Position numbers and translations under genes: made by a program. Shown here in pieces: positions 1-7,488 of a stretch of 7,488 bases of DNA. The notes beneath the pieces were generated by a model. The model searched no databases. It was not told the DNA's origin and saw nothing but the letters and a program-made list of their open reading frames with translations. Each line of letters opens with the position of its first letter. Position 1 is the first letter of the stretch. Location of the stretch: positions 1 through 7,488 of the forward strand of contig JANMNT010000266.1 of NCBI GenBank assembly GCA_031368465.1, in the 5' to 3' direction. Source of the stretch: UKL13-2 sp031368465. GTDB taxonomy: Bacteria; Pseudomonadota; Gammaproteobacteria; Burkholderiales; Usitatibacteraceae.

Positions 1-42
1 AGCGTCACGTGAACGGCCTCGCTAACTGACGCGTCGCTTCAC

Positions 43-438
43 CTATTTTTGCTTGGCGAGCCATTTGTCGAACGCGGCGATTTCCTTTTTCTGCGCGGAA
101 ATAATATTCTTTGCCATCGTTTTCATTTCAGGCGATTTGCCATTTGCAAGTTCCATCTGCGCCATTTCCACGCCCTGCTGATGGTGCATTTTCATCATCA
201 TTGCAAAGTCTTTATCGACGTCGCCCGACATCTGCATTTTTTGCATTCCTTCCATGCCCATCATCATCGATTTCTTCATGGCATCGGAGTGCATCAAGCC
301 GCCCTTCATGTGATCTTGTGGCATCTTCATTTGTGCGGCTGGCGGCGTTTGCGCGTAAGGGAGTGGACTCGCCAGAAAAAGCGAGATCAATGGCACAGCA
401 AAGGTTGCGCGAGCGAATTGGATTTTGTTGCTTTTCAT
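43..438 (-). CDS. Exported methionine-rich DUF305 protein, probable periplasmic copper binder
   Basis: The 131-residue product has a Sec-type signal peptide: basic start (MKSNK), hydrophobic stretch at about residues 11-26, and a likely cleavage site after PYA at residue 29. The mature part of about 102 residues contains 20 methionines, including MMM at 58-60 and 80-82, plus several histidines. From about residue 73 it matches DUF305, a ferritin-like helical family: D-x-D-F-A-x-MM, then HHQQG at 85-89, V-E-M-A, and a C-terminal II-x-A-Q-x-x-E-I with W126-L127 near the end. DUF305 proteins often sit in copper or silver resistance loci; a methionine/histidine metal-binding role in the periplasm is inferred from composition and from the copper-storage gene 25 bases upstream, with which it probably forms an operon. 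The ATG at 438 is chosen because it gives the complete signal peptide; the Shine-Dalgarno (GAAAG) is weak, which fits translation following the upstream gene. The stop is TAG. The exact ligand and function are unproven. Confidence 0.88.
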   Translation of the reverse strand: MKSNKIQFARATFAVPLISLFLASPLPYAQTPPAAQMKMPQDHMKGGLMHSDAMKKSMMMGMEGMQKMQMSGDVDKDFAMMMKMHHQQGVEMAQMELANGKSPEMKTMAKNIISAQKKEIAAFDKWLAKQK

Positions 439-463
439 CGGAGACTTTCGTTATTTATAAAAA

Positions 464-793
464 TTACATGGCCATACTGCGACAAGCTTCCGAGCATCGC
501 TTGCACGCCTCGGCGCATCTCTTGCAATGGGCCAACTTGTGCTCGGCGCACTCTGCTGCGCACGCATCGCATGCAGCCGCACAAACCGCACATGCCGCCT
601 TAGTTTGTTCACCGCCTTGCGCGATCAATGATGCTGTCAAACTACAAATACCGGCACACTCGATATCCAGTGACACACACTTGGCCAAGGATGTCAGATC
701 GTCGCTTTTAAGACAGGCAGACACGCAGTGAAGGCAGGCGGCGGCACATTCGTTGCATGCCTGAAGGAAATCAGTTTGGGATTGATTTAACAT
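464..793 (-). CDS. csp3: Cytosolic four-helix-bundle copper storage protein (Csp3 / DUF326 family)
   Basis: The 109-residue product has 18 cysteines in the pattern of the copper storage proteins, which bind many Cu(I) ions through thiolates lining the core of a four-helix bundle. The cysteines fall in four groups matching four helices: 13, 16, 20, 23, 27; then 39, 46, 50; then 68, 71, 75, 78, 82; then 90, 93, 97, 100, 104. Most spacings are CxxC or CxxxC, as expected for one helix face. There is no signal peptide or Tat motif, so the protein should stay in the cytoplasm like Csp3 rather than being exported like Csp1. The length and cysteine number fit Csp3. The role inferred from the family is to store or buffer excess cytosolic Cu(I). 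It is the first gene of a probable two-gene unit with the DUF305 gene. The start at 793 has a good Shine-Dalgarno, AGGA, seven bases upstream. I could not identify a CueR- or CsoR-type operator. The family call is strong; the csp3 symbol rests on the missing signal peptide. Confidence 0.9.
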   Translation of the reverse strand: MLNQSQTDFLQACNECAAACLHCVSACLKSDDLTSLAKCVSLDIECAGICSLTASLIAQGGEQTKAACAVCAAACDACAAECAEHKLAHCKRCAEACKRCSEACRSMAM

Positions 794-800
794 CTTTTTT

Positions 801-804
801 TCCT
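801..804 (-). promoter_or_regulatory. Ribosome binding site of the copper storage gene
   Basis: On the minus strand AGGA is followed by a seven-base A-rich spacer and then the ATG at 793. This is a near-ideal Shine-Dalgarno and supports the chosen start. It is much stronger than the site in front of the downstream DUF305 gene. Confidence 0.7.
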
Positions 805-1163
805 ATGGTCGGCAGGACTTTCCAATGCTTATCTTCGCTCCACTAAAAGTGTTTGTCTGTGCGGCGGCGTACTTGCTTGCCAACGGAATGAGTGCGGTGG
901 GACTTGTGACAATGAAGCGCCTTGTCGCGTTCTTCATCGGCGGGGAAAACAACCTTTCGCTTCAGTTCGACCTCCATATAGGTGGGGACAACTGGCCGGC
1001 GCGAGCATTTTGGCATCAGCCCTTTGGCGCCGACGCTCGATTAACCTACTCGCCGGAATTCAGTTGACCCAGCGGCAAACCCAACGAACGGTTGCTGGTG
1101 CTGGGCTCGTACAGACTTGACACGGGTCGGTCAAAACCGGCAGCCTGGGTCAAGATGGTGTCG

Positions 1164-1205
1164 CCACCAAAAAGCCTGCTTGATTTCTTTTTTCTTTGGC
1201 GGTGG
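1164..1205. repeat. Weak interrupted inverted repeat downstream of the glucan synthase gene
   Basis: CCACC (1164-1168) and GCC (1174-1176) can pair with GGTGG (1201-1205) and GGC (1198-1200), giving eight G/C-rich pairs with an A5 bulge on one side and a 21-base pyrimidine-rich loop. It begins about 35 bases past the stop of the large minus-strand gene, so it could slow or end transcription or protect the 3' end. No U-tract follows it in the minus-strand transcript, so it is not a standard intrinsic terminator. It may be chance. Confidence 0.22.
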
Positions 1206-1239
1206 TTGCATTGCGTCAATGGCGCCAACTATCTTCCGT

Positions 1240-4200
1240 TCACGCGTTGGATCGACGAATGGAAATTTCGACCTTGTGCGCGAGCTGATCATTGACCAAC
1301 GAAATAAACTCCTCTTTGAGTGTAATCCCGTCGAGCAGTATCTGCGAATGCGCATACGATTCGCCAGTCGCAAGCGTTTGTCGAACAGTAATGTGATACA
1401 TCGTTTCCCGGTAACGGTAGTCGATTGTGAACGTCTTCCAATCTTCTGGAAGGCAGGGCTTGATACGCAGCTTGTCGGATTCCAGCGTGAGGCCAAGCAG
1501 AGATTCCACAATTAGACGGTACATCCAACCAGCTGATCCGGTGTACCAGGTCCAGCCGCCACGACCGGTGTGCGGCGCCACGGCGTATACATCCGCTGCA
1601 ACGACGTACGGCTCGACTTTGTAGATCGCAATTGCTGTCGCGGAGTTAGCGTGGTTTATCGGGTTGATCATGTCGAACAGTTCCCATGCACGATGCCAGT
1701 TGCCTAAGGTGGCAAAGGCCATTGCCGTCCAGACCGCCGCGTGCGTGTATTGGCCGCCGTTTTCTCGCACGCCCGGGACGTATCCTTTTATATAGCCGGG
1801 GTTTACGGGCGATTTGTCGAAAGGCGGATCGAGCAATTGAATCAAGCCATGTTCACGGCGTACCAAGCGCTTGTCCACGGCAGCCATCGCGGTGCGAGAT
1901 CGCTCAGGATTTCCGGCACCGGACAACACCGCCCAACTTTGTGAAATCGAATCTATCTGGCACTCGGCATTGCCTGCTGACCCCAACGGCTCACCATCGT
2001 CGAAAAATGCGCGCAGATACCACTCGCCATCCCAGCCATTGTGCTCGAGATTGAGCTGCAGTTGCGCGGCCTCTTTCTGACAGCGATCAGCGAAGGTCGG
2101 GTCGCCATGGCTGCGCGCGATTTTTGCGAATTTTGTCAACACGTCATAAACAAAAAATCCCAGCCATACGCTCTGTCCTTTGCCTCCTTCCCCCACGAGG
2201 TTCATGCCATCATTCCAATCGCCTGAACCCATTCGCGGCAGACCACGTTCACCGAAATTCAACGACTTCGACACAGAACGTACCGCATGTTCGTAGAGGC
2301 TGGCGGCCTCGCGGGAGCGCTCCGGCAGGTCGTAATACGACTCCTCGTCGGATTTCACGTGTCGCCCCTCAAGAAAGGGAATCGATTCATCCAAAATGCC
2401 GTTGTCGCCGGTGGTGAGGACGTAGCGGCAAAGCGCCAGTGGCAACCAGAGGTAATCGTCTGAGCAGTGGCTTCGTATGCCGCGATTAGAGGTGGGCTGC
2501 CACCAGTGCTGAACGTCGCCTTCCCGGAACTGGTGAGCGGCGCACAGCAGTAGATGCTTACGAGCTAGCGCTGGTTCGGTATGGACGAGTGCCATCACAT
2601 CCTGCAATTGATCACGAAAGCCGAACGCGCCGGAAGACTGATAGTAGCCGCTGCGTGCCCACAGGCGACACGCGAGGGTCTGATAGACGAGCCAGCCGTT
2701 GGTTAATACGTTGAGGGCTTGGTTAGGGGTTTCCACTCTGATTGTGCCCAGCGTCCGCCGCCAATATTGCTGAACCCTTTCCATTTCATTTAGCGCCGCG
2801 AACGGTCCGCGATGGCGTTGCAGCAATTTTCGCGTCTCGTCGAGGTGCCGACCAGCGCCAAGGCGAAAGATGATTTCACGCGACTCCCCGTCGCCCAGCT
2901 CCAAGGCGATTTGAATTGCCCCACAGGGATCCAAGGCGGCACCCACTTTGTTTGAAAGCTGTGTGCGGGACATCGCTGCAGGGTTACCTAGCGTGCCATT
3001 GCGACCCACGAACTCGGCGCGGTCGCCGCTGTAGGTGCGGGGCCCCTCATCGACGTCGAAGAACACAATTTGATCGGCGAAATCGGCGCTATAGGAATTG
3101 CGCGCGTACAACGCACCGCTCTGCGGATCGATTTCGGTGACCACGTGCATCGCCGATTTATGACGAAGATCGCCGAGCACCCATTCGACATACCCGGTGG
3201 CGGAAAGCCGGCGCGAGCGACCAGATTCATTGTGCAGTTTCCAAACTGAAAACTTGACCGCACTGTCCAACGCAACGTAAACCGTCAGTTCCGAACGAAT
3301 TCCGTTCTCTGTATGTTCAAAACGACTGTAACCAAAACCGTGCCGTGTCGTGTATGGCTCGGCACCGCGACTGGGCAAGGGAGTTGGCGACCAGAAAGAT
3401 CCGGTCTCCTCGTCGCGCAGGTAGAACGCCTCACCACACGGATCGCTCACCGGATCATTGCCCCACGGCGATAGGCGGAACTCATGGGCATTTTCGTTCC
3501 ACGTGTAGCCCATGCCACTGTCGGAGACAACCGAACCGAAAGTTGGGTTGGCCAACACATTCACCCAAGGCGCCGGCGTCACCCGCCCGTGAGCCGTGTT
3601 GATAACATACTCGCGACCATCAGCAGAGAAGCCGCCAAGGCCATTGGCGAACTGCAGTTCTGACGCTTGGCGGGGCGGAGAAATCCTATTTTCGGCGGGA
3701 AACGCTTGTACCGCCTTAAAACGTGGAACGCTTATCGGCTTCGCCTGCATCTCAACCGAGCGACGCCGGTTAATCTGGTCCCCCAGTGCTCCCCGCCGGT
3801 CGGTGACGATGATTCGCGCCACCGCTTGCACCAGAAGGCGGTCTTCATCCGATATTTGTTCTGCCGGTCGCACGAAGATTCCGCCGGGCTTATCCACCAC
3901 AGGTGCCTCCACGCCGCCCGCAATGAGTCCCACAATTAGATCGTGCAATACCTGTCGGTAGCCCGCGCGATCCTCGTTCCAAATTACGAGGTCAACGGCC
4001 AGTCCCTTTAAGCGCCAATAGGCATGGGCCCGCACCATTTGTTTCACCAGTTCGATATTTGCGATGTCGCCAATTTGCAAGAGCACGATCGGCAGATCGC
4101 CGGATATTGCATAACCCCAAAGACCGGACTGTCCCCGCCGATTCCTTACGATCACAGCTGGGTCTGCTCGCAGGCTGGCATTCGCGTAAATCACCGAACG

Positions 4201-7200
4201 CGCCAACCTTCCGTAGAGCTGTGCGTCGGCTTCACTGGCATTGATCTGCCCGAGCACCACCTGACTATGCGTCCAAGCCAGTTCAAAAACGCGGTCGGCG
4301 AGGTGTCGATCCTGATATTTGCCGGCGAGGTTTAGTGCGCCTTCCCGACTCGCGGCTACGCCGGTCACGATGTCTATCGTCGCCACTTGATCTGCTTCAA
4401 GGGTGATCCGATGCCGTATCGCGACGATTGGATCCAACACTGAGCCTTCGCTACCGGAAAGCTCCCCTCGGTCCCGAAGGGCCTGCGGCGACGCGACCGT
4501 ACGCGTGCGGCCAATAAAGCGCATCCGGTCGGTTTCATAAGAAACCGTGCCTGGCGCAACCCCACGCACCGTCATCAGGTGAAACATCCAGGGCACCTGC
4601 TCTGCAACTGAACGCGGCCGGCGCGTGCACAAGATCGCCTGCCTTTCTCGAATGATCTCGGTCTGCACGAACAGGTTGCCGAAAGCCGGGTGCAAAGCGT
4701 CCGCTATTGGCGGGGCCAGTACCACTTCGGCATAACTCGTGACTTCGATCGTGCGGCGATGGCTCGCACGATTACGGATGTGTATGCGCCGCAGTTCGAT
4801 ATCGTCTTCCGGCGAGACGACGATTTCAGTGTGGGTATCGTAGTCCAGATCTCGTCGGCGAAACTCCGCCCGTCCCTCAGAAAATATCGCCTGGTACGAT
4901 TCTGCGGGTTTGAGTGTGGGCTGGTGCGTGTTTGACCAGAACACCTCGCTGGAAAGATCGCGGATATAGCAAAACGTGCCCCAGTTATCGCGCGTCGCAT
5001 CTTCGTGCCAGCGACTGACTGCAAGATCTTTCCATCGACTGTAGCCACCACCGGCGTTTGTGACCATCACATGGTATCGACCATTCGACAATAGCTGCAC
5101 TTCCGGTATCGACGTATCTGGACTGGCAATGATGCGCACCCGCGCGCCGTCGTCCTCGCCTATTTTGCGCACGGCGGAGACATCGCAGTGGTGTAACCGG
5201 TAGTCGCCCGCCCTTGGCACCCGCTCCTGCAGCAGCGGGTTGGTTGCCTGGAACATCGGCTCCGATTCGAAGCGCCGTTGCATCTGCCGGCCAAGGAGCA
5301 AGCAGGCCAAGGACAAGAAAATCATGCCTTGGTGATGCGCCATGAACGACTGGACGATGACACGCGATTTGCCGTGCGGCAGGCGAGACGGGGTGTAGTC
5401 AACCGCTTCGTAAAAACCGTACTTACCCGTCACACCCTCCCTCGCAAGCCGTTGTAGATTCAAGCACGACTCCTCCGGCGCAACCATCAACGCAAGCGCC
5501 GAGGCGTAGGGAGCAATCACGAGATCCTCGGCCAGGCCACGTTTTAGTCCCAGACCGGGCACGCCGAATGCGCGATACTGGTAGTTAAGCGCCGAGTCGA
5601 CCGCGTTGTAACCGCTCTCCGAGATTCCCCACGCAACGCCACGCTGCTTCCCATAAGCGATCTGCTCTTCCACGGCAGCCAGGCAAGTCTGGTCGAGAAG
5701 CGTGTTCTCGTAAGTGCGCATCACCAGCAAGGGCATCAGATACTCGAACATCGAACCGCTCCACGACATGAGAATCGGTTGCCCATTAACGTTGGTGAGC
5801 AAACGCCCCAAGGCAAACCAGCCCTCCTGCGGAATCTGTCCCTGCGCGATCGCCACGAAACTGGCCAAGCGCGCTTCCGAAGCAAGTAGATCGTAGAAGC
5901 TGCCATCAAGCCGACGCTCGCCAACGTCATAACCTATCGCGAGCAAATGACGACCCTCGTCATACAGAAAGTCATACTTCATATTCGCCATATCGCCCGC
6001 CTGCCGAGCGAGTTGTTCAATGGTCTCGATCCGCTCCAGAGCGTTTTCGCTCGACTTGACAATCCGCTGCTGCAAAAGCGCAAGCCACATACGCTCCTCC
6101 GGCTCTGCAATCAGTACCAGCTGCTCGATGGCAGTCATCCAAGGCATTCGCCTCGCCGCCAGTTCGTGGAGATTGGAAACACCTACGGCATCTAACACTT
6201 TGCGGACTTTTTCTGGCGCCTCTGGCAGCGACAACCACGGTGCAAACAGTGCGAGCTCATGAAGTCCGTCGCTGCATTGCTGCTTGAGGGCCCGCGCCCA
6301 CTTTGCTGCGTCGTCCCGCGCCGACTGAGCCCCGACCGCCTCAAGAGCCGCGACTACCTCCGCAGCCGAATTCTCCAGCCGCGCCAGCCATATTTGAGCG
6401 GCGACGAACGTGACCGGCCGCGAATCGTAGGCGGACTCCAGTTCCTGCTGTAATCGATCAAACAAAACCAACACCGCAGACGGCGCTTGTGGTGCCGCCT
6501 CGATTAGTACTTTCATCGTGTCCATCAGGCCTTCGAAGAACCGTATCTCGATGATTTTCTGATCACGACGCTCAAGCAGGCCCGGACGCAGTGTCAAAAG
6601 ATGCGCGGCGAGGTTGCCGCTATCGACCGAAGAGATATACATCGGTGTTAGCGGCTGTAATGTCCGCGTGTCGTACCAATTGTAGAAATGGCCTTGGTGG
6701 CGCGCCAGACCCGCCATGGTCTTAAGCGCACTTGCGATGCGATCCAACATTGGCCCGGTTGCAATGTAGCCGAAGTCAGAAGCGGCTAGGTTCGCTAGGA
6801 GCGCCAGCCCCATATTGGTGGGCGACGTGCGGTGCGCGATGACTTCGACCGGTTGCTCCTGAAAATTGTCCGGCGGCAGCCAATGATCTTCGGGGCCGAC
6901 GAAGGTCTCGAAAAACCCCCAAGTCAGTCGCGCGTTCTTTTGCAGAAAACCGGTTTGTTCGACAGTAAGCCTCGCAACCGGACGCGCGCGGGGTCGACTC
7001 ATCCACCACGCAATTGCCGGCGAAGCCAGCCAAAGCAGCAGAATCGGCCCCGCGACCAGCAGGACCATTGGTCTATACATCACCAGATACGCCGCTAACA
7101 CGCCTGCGCAAACCGGACCGATCCACATGCTTCTGATGCAGGCGGGTAGGCTGTTGCCGGCGCTTCGGTCTGCAACGCCAGACGCAACCCACTCCAATAG

Positions 7201-7488
7201 CCGCGTCTTCGTGACAAAAATACGCCAGTTTGTGCGCAAGATCGCGTCTAAGCTGAAATAGGCCTCGTAAGGAAGGCATGAGAGCGTGAAAGCCGCCTGC
7301 GCGATTTGCCGACCGACGGAACGCAGCGCGACAACGAGGTGCTGTTTCGGCAACACATCTTCGGGTTTGCTAAACAGACCGTGAATCGATGCAAGCAGAT
7401 GCGGAACAATCATCATGCCAATTACGGCGAGCGTCCACAACCACGGTTGCGGCAGAAGTGTCCAGCTGGTTAGTAACAGCAGCGTTGC
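1240..7488 (-). CDS. ndvB: Cyclic beta-1,2-glucan synthase NdvB/ChvB-type, C-terminal 2,082 residues (5' end outside window)
   Basis: This inner-membrane enzyme makes cyclic beta-1,2-glucans, periplasmic glucans involved in osmotic adaptation and host interaction. Numbering here starts at the in-frame Met at 7440. That Met is not the true start: 16 more open codons reach the edge, and WTLLP...MWTL matches a membrane segment typical of the middle of the family. Full-length proteins have about 2,800 residues, so some 700-800 N-terminal residues, including the GT84 glucosyltransferase domain, are missing. Visible parts: membrane helices at about 1-22 and 105-148 with the family motif LLEW (81-84) between; the middle transglycosylation/cyclisation domain (glycoamylase-like, PF10091; now GH189) at about 155-740, with HRTSPTN (203-209), NWYD (254-257), SVDSGN (271-276), YDFLYD (489-494), SWSGSMFEY (559-567) and MAHHQGM (700-706); a first GH94-type beta-sandwich at about 770-1010 plus a helical module to about 1180 (GLWGYAISGDLP); a second sandwich at about 1262-1500 (FWSP 1349-1352); and the GH94 phosphorylase barrel at about 1562-2000. 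The barrel has FGFRDQLQD (1606-1614), CSDD (1659-1662), the general-acid motif GDWNDG (1740-1745), RENGGQYTH (1892-1900) and TGSAGW (1967-1972, phosphate-binding loop in the family). All key motifs are intact, and there is no frameshift. The GH94 part is thought to control glucan chain length by phosphorolysis. The stop is TGA. Confidence 0.93.
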   Translation of the reverse strand, partial: ATLLLLTSWTLLPQPWLWTLAVIGMMIVPHLLASIHGLFSKPEDVLPKQHLVVALRSVGRQIAQAAFTLSCLPYEAYFSLDAILRTNWRIFVTKTRLLEWVASGVADRSAGNSLPACIRSMWIGPVCAGVLAAYLVMYRPMVLLVAGPILLLWLASPAIAWWMSRPRARPVARLTVEQTGFLQKNARLTWGFFETFVGPEDHWLPPDNFQEQPVEVIAHRTSPTNMGLALLANLAASDFGYIATGPMLDRIASALKTMAGLARHQGHFYNWYDTRTLQPLTPMYISSVDSGNLAAHLLTLRPGLLERRDQKIIEIRFFEGLMDTMKVLIEAAPQAPSAVLVLFDRLQQELESAYDSRPVTFVAAQIWLARLENSAAEVVAALEAVGAQSARDDAAKWARALKQQCSDGLHELALFAPWLSLPEAPEKVRKVLDAVGVSNLHELAARRMPWMTAIEQLVLIAEPEERMWLALLQQRIVKSSENALERIETIEQLARQAGDMANMKYDFLYDEGRHLLAIGYDVGERRLDGSFYDLLASEARLASFVAIAQGQIPQEGWFALGRLLTNVNGQPILMSWSGSMFEYLMPLLVMRTYENTLLDQTCLAAVEEQIAYGKQRGVAWGISESGYNAVDSALNYQYRAFGVPGLGLKRGLAEDLVIAPYASALALMVAPEESCLNLQRLAREGVTGKYGFYEAVDYTPSRLPHGKSRVIVQSFMAHHQGMIFLSLACLLLGRQMQRRFESEPMFQATNPLLQERVPRAGDYRLHHCDVSAVRKIGEDDGARVRIIASPDTSIPEVQLLSNGRYHVMVTNAGGGYSRWKDLAVSRWHEDATRDNWGTFCYIRDLSSEVFWSNTHQPTLKPAESYQAIFSEGRAEFRRRDLDYDTHTEIVVSPEDDIELRRIHIRNRASHRRTIEVTSYAEVVLAPPIADALHPAFGNLFVQTEIIRERQAILCTRRPRSVAEQVPWMFHLMTVRGVAPGTVSYETDRMRFIGRTRTVASPQALRDRGELSGSEGSVLDPIVAIRHRITLEADQVATIDIVTGVAASREGALNLAGKYQDRHLADRVFELAWTHSQVVLGQINASEADAQLYGRLARSVIYANASLRADPAVIVRNRRGQSGLWGYAISGDLPIVLLQIGDIANIELVKQMVRAHAYWRLKGLAVDLVIWNEDRAGYRQVLHDLIVGLIAGGVEAPVVDKPGGIFVRPAEQISDEDRLLVQAVARIIVTDRRGALGDQINRRRSVEMQAKPISVPRFKAVQAFPAENRISPPRQASELQFANGLGGFSADGREYVINTAHGRVTPAPWVNVLANPTFGSVVSDSGMGYTWNENAHEFRLSPWGNDPVSDPCGEAFYLRDEETGSFWSPTPLPSRGAEPYTTRHGFGYSRFEHTENGIRSELTVYVALDSAVKFSVWKLHNESGRSRRLSATGYVEWVLGDLRHKSAMHVVTEIDPQSGALYARNSYSADFADQIVFFDVDEGPRTYSGDRAEFVGRNGTLGNPAAMSRTQLSNKVGAALDPCGAIQIALELGDGESREIIFRLGAGRHLDETRKLLQRHRGPFAALNEMERVQQYWRRTLGTIRVETPNQALNVLTNGWLVYQTLACRLWARSGYYQSSGAFGFRDQLQDVMALVHTEPALARKHLLLCAAHQFREGDVQHWWQPTSNRGIRSHCSDDYLWLPLALCRYVLTTGDNGILDESIPFLEGRHVKSDEESYYDLPERSREAASLYEHAVRSVSKSLNFGERGLPRMGSGDWNDGMNLVGEGGKGQSVWLGFFVYDVLTKFAKIARSHGDPTFADRCQKEAAQLQLNLEHNGWDGEWYLRAFFDDGEPLGSAGNAECQIDSISQSWAVLSGAGNPERSRTAMAAVDKRLVRREHGLIQLLDPPFDKSPVNPGYIKGYVPGVRENGGQYTHAAVWTAMAFATLGNWHRAWELFDMINPINHANSATAIAIYKVEPYVVAADVYAVAPHTGRGGWTWYTGSAGWMYRLIVESLLGLTLESDKLRIKPCLPEDWKTFTIDYRYRETMYHITVRQTLATGESYAHSQILLDGITLKEEFISLVNDQLAHKVEISIRRSNA

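Larger units (their letters stand above)
794..1239. other. Intergenic region of 446 bases without a convincing gene
   Basis: This gap separates the stop of the glucan synthase gene from the start of the copper storage gene, both on the minus strand. It should contain the promoter of the copper pair and the transcription end of the large gene. Short frames exist on both strands (825-1067 plus; 1046-1228 minus, TTG start), but none has a recognisable motif or a well-placed ribosome binding site. I see no sigma70 promoter with both boxes, no MerR-type dyad of the CueR kind and no classical terminator. The gap is long compared with the 25-base spacing inside the copper pair, so it may hold a decayed gene or mobile-element remnant; this is only a possibility. 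Confidence 0.6.

Noticed and set aside
1..42. Possible terminator after the DUF305 gene (GTGAA near 9 and TTCAC near 38)
   Set aside because: Five-base arms around a long loop and no T-tract in the direction of transcription; not a credible terminator.
49..603. Plus-strand frame of 184 residues, strikingly histidine-rich in its first half
   Set aside because: It is the antisense of the Met-rich DUF305 gene: ATG on one strand reads CAT (His) on the other. It runs across two well-supported minus-strand genes and resembles no family.
111..731. Plus-strand frame of 206 residues opposite both copper genes
   Set aside because: Shadow frame: the cysteine and alanine codons of the copper storage gene keep the opposite strand free of stops. 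Low-complexity product with no motif.
841..851. Small palindrome CACT-AAA-AGTG about 50 bases upstream of the copper storage start
   Set aside because: Four-base arms are too short to distinguish an operator from chance, and it does not match known copper-regulator boxes.
825..1067. Plus-strand frame of 80 residues in the intergenic gap
   Set aside because: No clear ribosome binding site, no recognised domain, and a composition that changes along its length. Not supported as a gene, though it lies in the unexplained gap.
1046..1228. Minus-strand 60-residue frame with TTG start, just after the glucan synthase stop
   Set aside because: The start is weak and the GGAAG in front of it is only four bases away. 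The product is not recognisable. Kept only as a possible gene remnant within the gap description.
3596..3961. Plus-strand frame of 121 residues, and similar frames inside the large gene
   Set aside because: All lie opposite or out of phase with a continuous coding frame whose conserved motifs are intact; they have no family resemblance.

Overview
The window looks chromosomal and comes from a Gram-negative bacterium, most likely a proteobacterium and perhaps a betaproteobacterium. This is inferred from the moderately high G+C, a Sec-type exported protein, a cyclic beta-glucan synthase of the NdvB/ChvB type (periplasmic glucans) and a copper-storage gene pair. No taxonomic marker gene is present. 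All three supported genes are on the minus strand. No RNA gene, insertion sequence, CRISPR array, attachment site or replication origin was seen.

Right part (1240-7488): one very large open frame covers 83% of the window and runs off the right edge without a start. It is the C-terminal three quarters of a cyclic beta-1,2-glucan synthase. In order it holds the last membrane helices of the glucosyltransferase part, the middle transglycosylation/cyclisation domain (glycoamylase-like fold), a first GH94-type beta-sandwich with a short helical module, then a second beta-sandwich with the full GH94 phosphorylase barrel. The GT84 glucosyltransferase domain must lie beyond the right edge.

Middle (794-1239): 446 bases with no convincing gene. 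They hold the ribosome binding site, and presumably the promoter, of the copper gene pair, the 3' trailer of the glucan synthase gene, and one weak hairpin.

Left part (43-793): a two-gene unit transcribed leftwards. The first gene encodes a cytosolic, 18-cysteine, four-helix-bundle copper-storage protein (Csp3/DUF326 type). The second, 25 bases downstream, encodes an exported, very methionine-rich DUF305 protein. Together they look like a copper-buffering pair, with a thiol store in the cytoplasm and a thioether/histidine binder in the periplasm. No functional link to the glucan synthase is evident beyond shared strand.

I found no evidence of a wholly new system. The points most worth a second look are the paired copper proteins in two compartments, the internal duplication in the glucan synthase, and the unexplained 446-base gap.
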